Assembly: GCA_000469685.2 (NCBI GenBank)
Contig: LS997563.1
Coordinates: forward strand, 40,712,468 to 40,776,467
Direction of reading: 5' to 3'
Source: Haemonchus contortus
Taxonomy: Eukaryota; Nematoda; Chromadorea; Rhabditida; Trichostrongylidae
Length of the DNA: 64,000 bases
Below are positions 13,640 to 25,400 of the stretch, piece by piece (position 1 is the stretch's first letter; every line of letters begins with the position of its first letter). A model generated the notes under the pieces. It was not told the DNA's origin. It worked only from the letters and a program-made list of their open reading frames with translations, and did not search any database. The translations under genes and the position numbers were made by a program.

Positions 13640-13930
13640 GGGCTACTTCGGTGTTGCTGACGATGAAGGCACAAGAGTAGTCGAGAAAGCAGCCGTCCGA
13701 GGCGTTGACACGATGGTGAATGAAGGATGCAAACGCCTGGAGCGGCTAGAGTCCGCCACCACGTGGCAAACTCTAGCTCTCTGCGGCGTACGGTGCCTTC
13801 CCGGCGGGGCTACGCGCGCGCCCAGGCGAGGCCGGCCTTTAAGTCGTCCGAACGGCACGACAGAAGGGAAGAGGCGGGTCACTAGCTTGAATGTCCGATT
13901 CTTATCCCGTCCCAGCTTTTTGAATTAGGT
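13640..13930. repeat. GC-rich patch, possible RTE-type LINE remnant
   Basis: The patch is markedly GC-rich. The plus-strand frame ends in KRRVTSLNVRF, which faintly recalls the start of an RTE endonuclease (the TWNVRTL-type motif). There is no reverse transcriptase nearby, so the assignment is weak. Confidence 0.2.
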
Positions 13931-14412
13931 AGTCTTTTCACCCACCCCGGTGATTCTCTATTCCCCGCTCAGATAAAACTGAGCTCCTTTGCTAAGGACC
14001 CTCTCTAATTGGAGTAAAGCCGACTACCCTTCCGTCTCTGTTCTCTAGCGCTCCTTGTTGAAGGAGAGCAGTATCCCCATTCCCCAGTACCTTTTTGCCC
14101 TCTCCGCGGAGAGTACTTTTATCTCAAGATTTGGTAGCAATGTTTTTCAGGCTCGTATAGAGATCGTTATTAATTCAATGAATAAAATGGGTGAAGCAGA
14201 ACGGTCATCACAGACAAAAGGTTGAGCTACATAGGACTTCTTCTAGACCCTTTTCTCTAATCAAAGTGAAGTTGAAGGCCGAGCAGCGATTCGACGACTT
14301 CGACGTTTCGTCACCGTAGATAATCAACAGATGAAAGAAGACATGGACAAAATGAAAGAATGGTTGGTAACGATGGATGCTGCAAGGCATGAGGTCAGAA
14401 AATCCTTTGGAA

Positions 14413-14548
14413 CTACTCGATCCTTATCGCTTCGTATCCTCCGCTAGCCCATCCGTTGCAAACATACGTATCGACTGGAGCTCCCAGTCTGGTATGATGC
14501 CAATAGCCGTGGTTGTAGACTTGTCCGACGGTTACCGTACCCAGTGAT
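14413..14548 (-). CDS. Terminal exon of an unidentified minus-strand gene
   Basis: A TTTGTTTCATCAG acceptor (minus strand) is followed by 1 + 135 nt reading LGTVTVGQVYNHGYWHHTRL and then DTYVCNGWASGGYEAIRIE, with TAG at 14413-14415. Codon bias is strong (ACC GTC TAC AAC CAC GGC) and the acceptor is good, so this is probably a real exon. The VY..G......P.D.YV...W..G pattern is vaguely like the end of a lamin-tail domain; that is a guess. Upstream exons were not linked, although the exon at 15424-15561 is on the same strand. Confidence 0.45.
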
Positions 14549-15423
14549 CTGATGAAACAAAGAAATAGATAAATAAATAAACAAGGCCTGAGTAAGGCAG
14601 TGTCTCGTAAATCTCGACGGTTTGCCTTTGCCCTTTCTCCAGTAGTGAGCAGCCAGCCACGCCCCTCTGTTATTTTACCCATTTTTTCTATAATTTGAAA
14701 ATATTGGGTTGATATTTTATGATTTTCAGGTAAAAAACACTAAAACAAAAGAAGAATTGGAAGAGAAAGGGATGTTTTATCATAAATCGGTAAAAGCATT
14801 CAATGACCAGGTAACTAGTAAAACTCGTAACTACGTGGTATCGCACGAGTCATTTATACTTCAATTTAGGCCTCCAAAATCCAAGTGGTAATCGATGAGT
14901 TACCAATGACTATCTTCACTAATCAAAGAGAGATAGTAAAAGTACACTTTCCACCAATCGATACTCTTAAGCTTTCCAATCCGAGTTTCCCGAAAAAAAA
15001 AACCTGATTTCAGTTTTTTGCTCAACGGGAGAAATTCCATACAAGTGCATCGGATATTATGAAGGATGCATTAAAACATTTACCGAAAAAATAGCATTGT
15101 AATTTTGGAAATATTGACATTAATCTGAGCGCACTATTAAAACAATTTAAGAATCGTATGACTGCTATTCAATCAATAAATAATTTCGGAATCAGATGTT
15201 TCCATGGCGTATCCTCGTTTGAAATTCAACATTAGGAGCTGCAACGAGTCGAGGTGGCCCAGGTCGCGCCACTAGACCGACGCCCAAGCTAGCCAGCTCG
15301 AATTATATCCCTCACAGATTACCGAGTCCCTTACATCCTTCAAGTACGAAAGGGGAGCACTGATAGTTCAGTCAGTCACAAGGGGCTGATTAGAACCTTT
15401 TTTCACTCGTAGACAAGGCTTAC
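14549..15423. other. No recognised gene
   Basis: AT-rich at 14690-15230 and GC-rich from 15235 on. It could be intronic if the exons at 14413 and 15424 belong to one gene, but the connecting exons were not resolved. Confidence 0.3.
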
Positions 15424-15561
15424 CCGCAAGGTCTCAGAGCTGCTCTCAACCGTCACTTTACGCTCCTTCAGGGACCTTTGATTGCCAACGGACTTCACCT
15501 CCTTACTGTCGTATAGTACGTCCTCCTTGTCCTTCCCGGCTGGACCCTGACCATGCTGGTC
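15424..15561 (-). CDS. Internal coding exon, unidentified, Lys/Glu/Ser-rich
   Basis: A TTCATAG acceptor and a GCGG|GTAAGC donor bound 46 in-frame codons, phase 0 at both ends. The protein reads DQHGQGPAGKDKEDVLYDSK and then a charged stretch ending VTVESSSETLR. Codons are C/G-ending. It is probably part of the same minus-strand gene as the terminal exon at 14413, but this is unproven. No family was recognised. Confidence 0.4.
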
Positions 15562-15639
15562 CTATGAACTCAGGTTTGGATGTCGACTTGGATGGGAGCA
15601 GTCCTTTTGCTACTCTTCGAAATAGGCAACCTGTCATGA

Positions 15640-15800
15640 GAACCTCACGATCAGAACCAAAACTCGGAACTCGATCAATCTGTGTGCTTGATATGTTGGA
15701 AAGTCTGAAAATGCTTTACTCTTGATCTTCAGATCGCTCCAAAAGTGCGTGCACAATCGATTTTTTTGATCTATGGCTTCAATGCCTCGTAGAAAAGAGC
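15640..15800 (-). repeat. Dispersed repeat family A, copy
   Basis: Shares the blocks TTGATCTTCAGATC, GTGCGTGCACAATCGATT and TTGATCTATGGC with the copy at 19620-19830, same orientation. Boundaries are approximate. Confidence 0.55.
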
Positions 15801-16744
15801 AATCGCCGAATGCCAAGAGAGGGATCGGCAGAAAAATCAGAGAAAAACCCTTGTAAAAGATTTCCGTACAATTTAATACAATTTATAGATATTTGCATGG
15901 TGTTACTAACTCTGATTACAAATATGAAGTCCTCTTTCCATGATGTTCCTTTTAAAAGGCGGTTTTCTTCCTCTTACTAGGTTAGCGGCTTCCTCCTCCC
16001 TTTTTTCGGATGCAGGCTTTACCCCAATGTCGTTTCCAGAAGTAGACACCTTACACGACAAGCACCCATTTGAACCCAATGATTATCTGATTGGAAGATT
16101 AATGTGTGATTTTTCGGCAAATTAATTGTGTAGTTATTGGTAAGAACTCGAGCTTTTGTAGTCAAAGCTGACAATAATTCAATTTGATAATGTTCACTTG
16201 AAATAATTGAAGGATACGTATTTCCCTCATTTGAAACTCCCTCTCTCGGTTTTCACCTACTTGATTCGGTTCAATCACCTACTTCGAATTCAAAGCGTTT
16301 TCCCATCGCCTTCATGAAGCTACTGACCCTCTCAACGAAGCCCAATGAACATCAAAGCAATTGTGGAGTTTCTAATACGGTTTGCCTCAACGCGCTTTCT
16401 ACAAACTTTTACTTCAGTAAACACGACCCATTTGTTCAGAATCCATCGGCTCGCTGATTACCCAGATTTCAATACGTATTTCGTTTTCATTGTAGATTGC
16501 TCTGTCTGTTCTTCCTGACTTCGGTAGTTGAGTCCCGTACCATGACATTCATGACGATAGTTGTTCGCTTCGGTATCAGGAAAGGGGGGGGGGTAAAGAA
16601 AGACCTCCTTCTAATAGAATATCATGAAAGGAGCATTGCTGTACTGGTACTGAGTACTCTTGTGTAATGTAGTACGAACGATACAACTTGAAATCCATGT
16701 GGAAACGCTCCATCAAGCTTTTGCCCACTTCTCGACTTGGCGAT

Positions 16745-16960
16745 CATGGCGATTGCTCTAATCAACCAATTGATGCCATAGACCGAAGCAATCGATTATG
16801 CGCGCATCGGACCGAAGGTATTCTCGAGTCTGAACGAAAATTCGTGAGGGTAGGGTCATCCTGTACTGATTTCAAGAATGAATTTGAACGGTTAGCCCAG
16901 TGAGCTGAATACAGAAGCTCTACCCGACACAGCACTGCGAAATGAAACCCAATGTATTCG
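16745..16960 (+). repeat. Dispersed repeat family A, copy
   Basis: Contains GCGATTGCT, the CATAGACCGAAGCAATCGAT block and GCGCGCATCGG, then a GGTAGGGTCATCC...TACTGATTTC stretch also found after the copy at 18510. Opposite orientation to the 15640 and 19620 copies. Confidence 0.5.
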
Positions 16961-17331
16961 GAATCAGATTGAAAAGCGCTATACAAATATGTACCAATCG
17001 TGTGAAGGTCTTTTACAAAATCTTGCGATGCAAGCGATTGGAACGATCTGAGGATCACTTTTGGAAAAATCGCATGGGAATCGCTAGTTTTGAAAGGACC
17101 ACTTTTATCCATGCCGACATCCAAACCCAAATCCATAGTAAGAAAATGCAGCAGGAAAGGATCAGATAGCATGTACTCTCAGTTATGAAAGCATAGAGTT
17201 TTAACAAAATAAGGGATGCTCTTCGTTTTTTTTTAACCAAGAAGTCTGCAAATATTCATTTCATCCACCCGCTGGCCCTCGATTACCTCCCCTGTCCTCC
17301 TTATTTCCTTGCATAAACCAGCGCTTGGTGT

Positions 17332-17540
17332 AGGTGGGCACAGGAGGAAACGGTGCACACCTTGAGCTTTCATTCAAAACCATAGTATGGTTTCCAACAG
17401 AAAAGTTTGTGGAACCAGCAAATTTTCGAGAATATTTATCCTTCAAACCCTATTTGGAACCATTTCTCGAATTTCAAGAAGCAACTGTCATGGTGGACCC
17501 TGTAGCACTATTGGAAACTGCTGCTCAACTTGTTTGGTAG
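17332..17540 (+). CDS. Possible terminal exon, unidentified
   Basis: After a TTGGTGTAG acceptor the frame is open for 68 codons to a TAG at 17538-17540. It includes FKTIVWFPTEKFVEPANF and VMVDPVALLETAAQLVW. There is no recognisable domain and no linked upstream exon. It sits between repeat copies, so it may be a relic. Confidence 0.25.
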
Positions 17541-17743
17541 AATGTGCTCTTCTGGAAGGATAGTAGTAAACAGCTGCAGTGCGCAGAGTTAAGATGGGAC
17601 TTTGGCAGTTGAACTTAAATGGACTGGGTCTGAGATGTTCTGAACAAGCATCATCTGAGGTGAGATGGAGGGAAGCTGAAAGCTCGAGTTTTCGAATGAT
17701 TTGATCAAGTTTTAGGCAAAATGTAGGTAAAGAGCTGATGGGG

Positions 17744-17905
17744 TGTAGCGACGAGTGCCGCACTACCACACAAGCATGTTCACGGGTTCAAATCCCGAAT
17801 CGATGCAGCCCAGGCTTTCGAAGCCTTCCATTTCTCTTTTCTATTGATTGATTGACACTAGGCATGTCTAGAAGAATGAAAGCTCTAAATTAAACGCCGG
17901 TTCGC
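17744..17905 (+). repeat. tRNA-derived SINE-like repeat
   Basis: Contains GCACTACCACACAAGCATG followed by a B-box-like GGTTCAAATCCC and a tail with AGAAGAATGAAAGC. The head matches the reverse complement of 53640-53790. The middle and tail resemble 42770-43016 and 51060-51300. It does not fold into an intact tRNA by eye. Confidence 0.5.
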
Positions 17906-18509
17906 CACACCTGAGCTCGATTTGGGGGCTGATTGTGAGTATATTTCAAGCAGTCAACCACCCTCCCTGGATGTGCAAGAGACTTATTCGGTAGAGCGCA
18001 CCTTGAACGCATATCAATAACTCCCTAGTAATTTGAAGCCAATTTCCTGGGTGAACCGAAGGTAACAAATGCACCCACAGACTCTCCAAACGAGTCAACT
18101 CTTCACATGAGTACGCTAGCGACGGGGCCGAGGGCATATACGGCTCGGCACAGCAGAAACAGTCAGTCAGATCTTCTATTAGACTAAGAAAGATGACCCT
18201 AAACGGAGGAAATTCGAGGCTTTCATTTGTATTCGGTAGGCATTGTTAACTTGAAGTTCTGACGATCGCTGATGATTACTCTTCCTTTTTTCTCGTTTTT
18301 TTAGGGCTTCACGACCAAGCTTTTTGAGATTGATTTTAAGTACGGAGTCGTTTTCTTGATCAGAAAGGAGGTAGTTGAAAGAGCCTTTTCAAAGGGGTTC
18401 GGGTACAGAAGAATCACATAAATCAGCCTAGAACAACCTACAAAAACATGTATAAAACGAATGACCAACTTAATAAGAAAATTCCCTCGAGTTTTTTTTG
18501 CTGACCCCT
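17906..18509. other. No recognised gene
   Basis: Intergenic sequence without splice-bounded open frames. Confidence 0.3.
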
Positions 18510-18680
18510 CGTCTTCGACTCGGCGATTGCTTTTTTTTCCAAGCCTTTGGACGCCTTAGATCAAAGCAATCGATCATGCACGAGCGTTTGCGACGATCTG
18601 AAGATCAAGTGTGAATCATTTTTGGAATTTTGAATATAATTTTTATGCAATCGGGTAGAGGGCGGAATACTGATTTCAAC
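18510..18680 (+). repeat. Dispersed repeat family A, copy
   Basis: Contains GGCGATTGCTTTTTTTTCC, GATCAAAGCAATCGATCATG and GATCTGAAGATCAAGTGTG, followed by a block ending near TACTGATTTC. It matches the reverse complement of 19620-19830 over more than 100 bp by eye. Confidence 0.6.
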
Positions 18681-19619
18681 TGTAAAGTTCGCATGACGCA
18701 TCGGTAACTGTGAAGGGAACTGAACGGACTGCTCCTATACCGGCGCCATACATAGATGCGTATATACGGAGAACATCCAACGTGGAGCGAAAAAAATTTT
18801 ATTTGAAGATGAGGTTGGAGATGTCACTATTTGGGAAAGGTTCGCCGAGCATGAGTCTCTCCGTGCTTGGTCTGCGCAATGGCTTGCAAGGGTCAGCCAA
18901 TGCTCAAACCAATGCTTGAAGATTTAGAACTGCCCCTCAATGATATGAGTGATTGAGAGATATTTGGCACTAACTCAACCACCTCCCTACAAACTCATAC
19001 TCCTGAGCAAGAAAATCGAAAACTTGAATTTTGATTATCAAATTCATGGTCCTCTACTTTGTACCAGAGTCGTACAAGGAGTTCGAGACCCACTCATGTA
19101 GACATTGACTTTCTACCGAAAGATTTTGTACAGACCTAAGACGCACTCGAAGTCACTACGGTTTCGAATATAAGGTGAGCCAGTGGCTCAAAAAAAGGGA
19201 AGTTGTACTATACAAAAAATTCGGAATTTTTAACGACATAGTTTCCAATGTATGATGGGTCCTAGTGAAGGACAAATTTATTGGCCGATTAAAATGCAAA
19301 ACAATAGAAGTCTTTAAAATTGTTTACATCATTTCATTGTTATTCGTAGAGCTTTCAGAATGTGAACGTAGACAAGCGGTGTTTTTGATTATGTTGGAAA
19401 ACAACTTCAAATCGCGAGTGACTGGGCCTCACTATCAGAACTATCAGAATCAGTTAAACGCGTTACAGCCGTTCCCGAGTGATTGCGGAGGAAACGGCTC
19501 GATAAAAGCAATATAGAACGAAGTTTTTCTTTAATCAATCACTGCACAGCATATCCCTTTGTCGATGAATGTACTTTCCAAAGTGAGGATTTTGAATCTT
19601 GGCTTGAACATGGCGGTCC

Positions 19620-19830
19620 TCATAATTCTTTCGAAAGTTGACAATTTGTCATGGGACCTTCGTAGTGGAAGTCAGTATCGGAAACTCTACCCAACCATAT
19701 ACAAATTATGTTCGAAAACTCAAAAATGGTTTGCACTTGATCTTCAGATCACCTCATTGGTGCGCGCAAAATCGATTGTTTTGATCTATGGCGTCAAGGG
19801 AATAGAATAGAAGCAATTGTCTGGTTGAAA
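19620..19830 (-). repeat. Dispersed repeat family A, copy
   Basis: Reverse-oriented copy with ACCATATACAAATTATGT, CTTGATCTTCAGATCACC and AAAATCGATTGTTTTGATCT, shared with 1230-1330 (first block), 15640-15800 and 18510-18680. Confidence 0.6.
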
Positions 19831-20466
19831 ACGAGGGACCGGCAAACTACTGGGAAAGAATTTGTAATAGCTTTTCATACACCACTGAGTGAAATGAATA
19901 TAAAACATGAATTTGCACTGATTTCCATTTGGGATGACTTACAATTACTCTACAAAGACGAACAACTTATTAAGCCAAGATTCGGAAGTTTATTTATTCA
20001 CTCATTTTATACTTAATGATTCTGGACATTTTTGTGCTAAGCTTCTCATGCCCAGTTCGAATATACAGTACGCCTTTCATGAGGTTGGAAAAAAACGTTT
20101 CTCTCTACCTTCTCTAACAACTTTACTATTCAAAAATAATCTTCATGTACAATATCAGCATCCGAAACTTAATCACAGACGTTGGCAAAGAGCAAATAAG
20201 CAGGTTTTAGTCAAAAACAAGCAATTTGGGTTTGAACTGCGCAGTGACTTAGGGATCTTTAAGAGAAGGATAGCATTTGCCAGGAAGGAGGAAGGTGATA
20301 GTGGATTGTTTAAGAACACATCTCTGGACAACAAAAAAATCGGAAAATCCATACTGTCTTTACATTCCCTCCACGCCTTCCCCTAGGGCTCACATCCAGA
20401 AAGCGATTAGAAAACTGGTGTAAATGGTGTAAATATGAAATGAGTGTTCTGCTGGCTACAGGTATA

Positions 20467-20920
20467 CAGTAGCGCGCCAAGTCTTCGGTGAAATGATACA
20501 TCAGCCGTACTTTTCAGTCGTAACTTCTTTCCTACTGGATCTAATCATGCGAAACTTCTATATGTAGAGCGTGGGTGTATTGTGAATATTTACCACTATT
20601 AACCTGCAATCTGATTATGTTCCAAAATTCCAAAGGGCATGAACTCAAAATCGGCTGAAAATACAGATGATGGTCCTTCTAGAATCTCTTTCCTTTTTAT
20701 CATGTCTAAAGTGTACGAGCGGTAACGCCGAACAGAGTAGATGAGAAAAACGCACTCGCTCTATCTGAGGATATTGCAGCTTTGCAGTCAAATAGTGTTG
20801 GGTAGGGTGAAATATGCTCTAGTTAAACATATCCAAATTTCGCGCGATTTGGTCTACTAAGAAAAAATTATGAACGGAAAAGCGTCAAAGCATTTCACCG
20901 AAGACTTTTGAGCGTTACTG
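20467..20920. mobile_element. TA-flanked MITE with about 38-bp inverted ends (Tc1/mariner-type)
   Basis: The left end is TA|CAGTAGCGCGCC...AGTCTTCGGTGAAATG. The right end is CATTTCACCGAAGACTTTTGAGCGTTACTG|TA, its imperfect inverse. The 454-bp interior has no transposase frame. TA duplications and CAGT termini fit a non-autonomous Tc1/mariner-type element. Confidence 0.65.
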
Positions 20921-23818
20921 TATATCAGTGTTTTTCCACAGTTGGCTCAATCGAGCCGGAGTTGTAATTACTATATTTATCATTGTTATGAAAGGAGATT
21001 ATATATCGTTGGTAACCCCAAGCGAGCTCCTCCTGTTGGTCTGTTCATAAGTTGGTAAGTACATACAGCAGTACATTCCCCTTCCTTCCTTATCGACTGG
21101 TTCCCGGACTAACATTCCTAATGGTAAGAAGAAGTAAGCGGAGGGCTTTCCGGGGGTATTATACAACTTTGCTGCCTTACAAAACCCAGAACTCGGAAAA
21201 ATTGAGATGGAGGTTATTACATTTGACAGATTTGAGCTATCTCTGACCGAGAGACCAGTCCGATCCTTTTTTCATGTTTTGAGCAGCTTGAGAAAGCTGG
21301 ATAGCTATTTGTTTCAAACGTCATCGGTTTCGGTCAAGGAGAGAAGCCTTAGAAGAAATGGAATGGAGTCGACTGTTTTTCTTTGTTTTCCTATCTTTCT
21401 CATTCTGGAAATCCCGGCGGAAATCATATCCCTGTTAGCATTGAATGTCGTTTCCGGTCCGTCTGCACTGATGGCGTCATGAAGCTGTCAGATGGACCGG
21501 ATAAAACTAACGATTGTCCTAGAATGTCAATAGTTCGAGATTTTCCCTTTTCGCAACTGCTCATCCCCTCCGGTTGTGGAATTGTTCAAAGTGAACAACC
21601 TTTCAAGGGTGATTCTTAGCCAAAGGATAAACGCCTCTTCATGTAGGACAACCTCGTTTGTCTCGGCTGCTCAGAGGTTGTCCTTGTTTTCCGGTCGTCC
21701 TCGTCAGATCCAGTTTCGCTCGCGCTCAGGAACAGCACCCCGACAGCCGCTAACTGGGCAGCAGAGCCGTTTCCAGAGGGAATAGAGCAGTGGCTGGTGG
21801 TGTTCCCTCGTTCTGTTAGGATGTGAACGACGTTAATTTGTTCACCAGATGATGCCAATCTGTTCTGCCCTCACTGCAATAACAGCACACTCATTTCTCT
21901 CGTTCTGGAAAAAGGAATCTCTTGAGATGCCATAGCATCATTCCTCTATCATTCTCATTTTTCTCGTTTTGCTTTCGATTTTCACCTCTTGGCCAACCTT
22001 CCCTTGGGCCGGCAAAGAATCTTCTGTTCATTTTGACTTTTCTTCGGACCAGCCTGCTTTCGCTTCAAGGACCGTTTTTACGGCCACCGTTTAGTTGGTG
22101 ATTAAACCAAGGCCACTCAGTTTGAGTACCCCTATAATCCCTGTAATTCCAACCTTTACATTTCGCCTTCGAATGATCTTGGGATTCGCGGTTACCCACT
22201 TGACAAAAGGTTTCTCCTATAATCGCCCCCGACTCTTGTTCGTAAAGCCCACTAGAAAGTGATCATATTACTTTAGCTTGAAGGCGGTAAGCACATGATT
22301 TTCTCCTATTCAAGCTTAGCTTTGAGGAATCCCCTTTTGGAGGAAAATCTGGTGGCTAAAGTAAATTCAAAATCGTCGACGGGGCGGAAGTGGAGCAGTG
22401 GCAAACGGCGCCGTCACTGCACCTACTATTCGGGAATTGAATCCCTAATGGAATTTCACGCCATCTAACCTCTCGGAATCAGGTTATTTCCATCATTTCA
22501 CCCCAGAATTAAAAATTACTTAGTTTCACATCCTTTCAGAATCTTCTAGAAACCGATTACTTAGTACGGATCTACGGTGAACTCCTGAAGTGTGTGGCGC
22601 GTCCCTAAACAGTGATAGGTCTACATTAAGCGATTTACTTCACTTTTACTGTAACTAAGCCTCGAAGCCCGTTTTCTTGAGTAGCTCAGACCAATGTGCC
22701 AGCAAATCAACCTCTTCTGAATTACGGCTGGACATCTGGAACAAGGGTTTCACTGGCTATCCTTATCTGGTGAACGCATCTATATTATGGTGGAAGAATC
22801 TCGCTCGACTTTTAACCCTTTATAAGGACCCGTATACTATAAAATACAATATGGCATTTTGGAAACGCCGTGGATTTGATAGCCTCATATGGCTCGGATT
22901 CCAGAAACCTTTTTTTTTCTAAACCATTTTCCGTTCTTTCCCTTTCAGTTACTCCATTCACTTAATCCTACCTATTTTAAATGATACATGGCCCATCCTG
23001 ACCAACAAAAGAACTGCAGGCACTTGTTCTGCTTTGCTTTGTCTTTCCCTTTTTGGCTCTCCAATGTAAATGAATTCCGCCAAAAAAAACTTCAAGAGCA
23101 TTCCCCTGGAGATTCGTAGAATTTACACAACCGGGGGGTCCATCTGCAGGAAAAGCCGTTTGCATTTGTTTTTGTTTATAAGCGAACAGCTGAGCACTGA
23201 AAGCCATGGAAGAGGATCAGCGGCACAGCCTCTCAAATAATTAATCCTACGAATTCGTGTTTTTCTTCTCTTCCATAGATTAATATCGCTCAAATATCAG
23301 GTTACTAATAACTATAGCTAATTATCAGTGGTTCCTACCGTATCCACTGATTGGTGACTTTACCACTCCGGTCCTCATTTATTTAATAATTCCAATTTAT
23401 AAAATACAATAATGAAGAGGGTCAGCCACGTGTTAGTCAGAGAAAAAAATGGGATAGGAGCGGCTAAACACCCCTCTGTCAGCAAGGGTGGACCTCTAAA
23501 GTGTAATGGTAGTTCGTATAATCATCTGACTGCAGATTAAACTTACAGTACTTAACCTTTTTATGAGGTTATGTGAGCTCTCACAGAGCTCGAGAAGTGC
23601 TACATGATGGACGTTTGGCCGAGTAATCAATCAGATTTCAGACCTAATCCCACCCAGGCACATCAACCTTCCATTCCTCTGAGACTAGTTGATCGGTACC
23701 AGTGCCGCCTGAGAGCTGGCCTCTGCAATAGCCGTTCTGATGGCTTGGTGATTCGCCGGAAATCGAACTCGTGGCATAGACCAGCTCGTCACTGATCACA
23801 GGAAACCCCAGTACTTAC
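20921..23818. other. Intergenic, no recognised gene
   Basis: Several open frames (21052-21785, 22677-22922) lack splice context. A tRNA-like SINE head lies at 22384-22455. Nothing else could be supported. Confidence 0.35.
22384..22455 (+). repeat. tRNA-like SINE head or tRNA pseudogene
   Basis: An A-box-like TGGAGCAGTGG and a B-box-like GAATTGAATCC are spaced roughly as in a tRNA-type pol III promoter. No intact cloverleaf was seen. Confidence 0.35.
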
Positions 23819-24000
23819 GTCTTTGCCTTTTCGATTTCTCTATTCTTTTGATTACTTCTTCAAGAGCTTTTGCCTTCTCGTTCGACTGTTTGCTTTCCAC
23901 TGTTTCCCTTGAGTGGAAAGCTAATCGGCTGTCCTTTGTTTTTGCTGTCTTAAATTGAAGTTGACTGATCGCTTCGCTTTCGTCAGCGCCTCGCACTTCT
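23819..24000 (-). CDS. Possible coding exon, charged/helical, unidentified
   Basis: The minus-strand frame carries ADESEAISQLQFKTAKTKDS and then EKAKALEEVIKRIEKSKRQR, and ends at a consensus donor (AGAC|GTAAGT). The charge pattern suggests a helical, coiled-coil-prone segment. The acceptor is not certain and no partner exon was linked. Confidence 0.3.
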
Positions 24001-24240
24001 CAATTGTTCAAGCGCTTCCAAGGGGAAATTCGATAAAAACCAATAGATCTACTAATTCGGTGGGTTCTCCTCTTTGAAGATCCGCAGTACTTCAGCAGAG
24101 ACAGCTTTTTAGAAGTGAACCCTTCAACTTCAAGCTGGCCCGGATTGTGAGTACCCACAGTTGGTGAATTACCTGATTATCAACCCCCTTTGTCCTTCAA
24201 ATTTATCTAAGCTCCTGCAAAAATGGTCTCCCGTCCCCTC

Positions 24241-24486
24241 TCATGAAGCTTTTTTGAGAGCTGCCGATCCCCAGCTCTTCGATCCTACATAATCCGCTAT
24301 CCATTTCCCTTCTCGCCCAGTTTTCGAAACATTCAATCTCCCTTTTTGGAGCAGGAAATGTCCTGTTCCATTGACGAGAAAAAAGCCCGTCCCACTTCTC
24401 ACGGAGTCTTTTGGGATAAGCTTCAAAACACAAATTTTTTCGGCGTCGACCAATTCCGTCAGTAGGATAACCCACGCATCCGACAT
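24241..24486 (-). CDS. Possible short ORF (81 aa), unidentified
   Basis: Starts ATG TCG GAT (MSDAWVILLTELVDAEKICV) and ends TGA. A second frame is open over the same stretch (24203-24490), so the coding call is weak. It lies 240 bp upstream of the minus-strand exon at 23819. Confidence 0.2.
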   Translation of the reverse strand: MSDAWVILLTELVDAEKICVLKLIPKDSVRSGTGFFLVNGTGHFLLQKGRLNVSKTGREGKWIADYVGSKSWGSAALKKAS

Positions 24487-24876
24487 TCATTCAGAATCGT
24501 AGTGTCGTTTTGATTGCGTTGGCTCGCCGCTCCCCCTTCCAAGTCAGTGCTTCAATCCTCCCAGGCGAGTCTGGTAATGACTAAACAGCCCCAGAGGGAT
24601 GTAAGCAAGGGTTGGTTGGCCTGGGCTGATTTTAATCTGAGATCCGATCCCGGGGTCATGCGTGTGACAGGTCCCTGCACCACCTCAACCCAAATCTGTG
24701 CAAAAACTCGAACAAAGGTCTTCGAAAGCTAATGACTCTCAGCAAGACCTGTTCCCTAATTTGCCCACAGTTCTAGTCTAGGTGGGTTTTGTAGAGAATA
24801 GATGTAATCAAGATATAATTACGGAAACGAAAGGGATCTTAAAGATAAACAGCTGTTTAATGTAACAAAAGTCGGA

Positions 24877-24952
24877 ATCCGTCAGCTGGGAGAGGGAAAT
24901 TCTCAGAATTCAGAGGACAAGATCCGTCAGCTGGGAGAGTGAAATTCTCAGA
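24877..24952. repeat. Two-copy tandem repeat, about 31 bp, period 45
   Basis: ATCCGTCAGCTGGGAGAG plus GAAATTCTCAGAA occurs twice, at 24877-24907 and 24922-24952, with one mismatch. Confidence 0.8.
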
Positions 24953-25400
24953 ACGTAAAGATCAAAATTTGTTTTTCACCCTTGCCCTTTCACCCTCCCA
25001 CCCATTCCACCCCGTCCTTCAACACCGTCAATAATTCCAGGGAACATTTCCCATCGCTATCTACAATCTCATCTCCAATGGTGAGTTTGATTCAATTAGT
25101 TTCACAATATCTAGTCCCTATTAAAAGTAAAAAACCTTTGACGGCTATTCCAGATGTCCGTGGATTTTCCCTGAACCACCTGCCTGCTGAGTGAAGCTCT
25201 CAGGGCAAGATTTTTATGAGTATAGATCCAGTCCCGTAACGAAATTAGCCATCTCACCATCACTCAAAAAAAACATTTTCTTTTCTAGACTGAGGGGAAA
25301 CCTGAACACTCCAGAAAGTTCGAGCATTTGCAAGTGAATCCCCAGGGACTTATCCCTCAAATTCTGCACATAACCAGGCCCTCAAAAACTCTTCCAATTT

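Noticed and set aside
19934..20386. 150-codon plus-strand open frame
   Set aside because: Low-complexity basic composition, no domain, no splice context, AT-rich chance frame.
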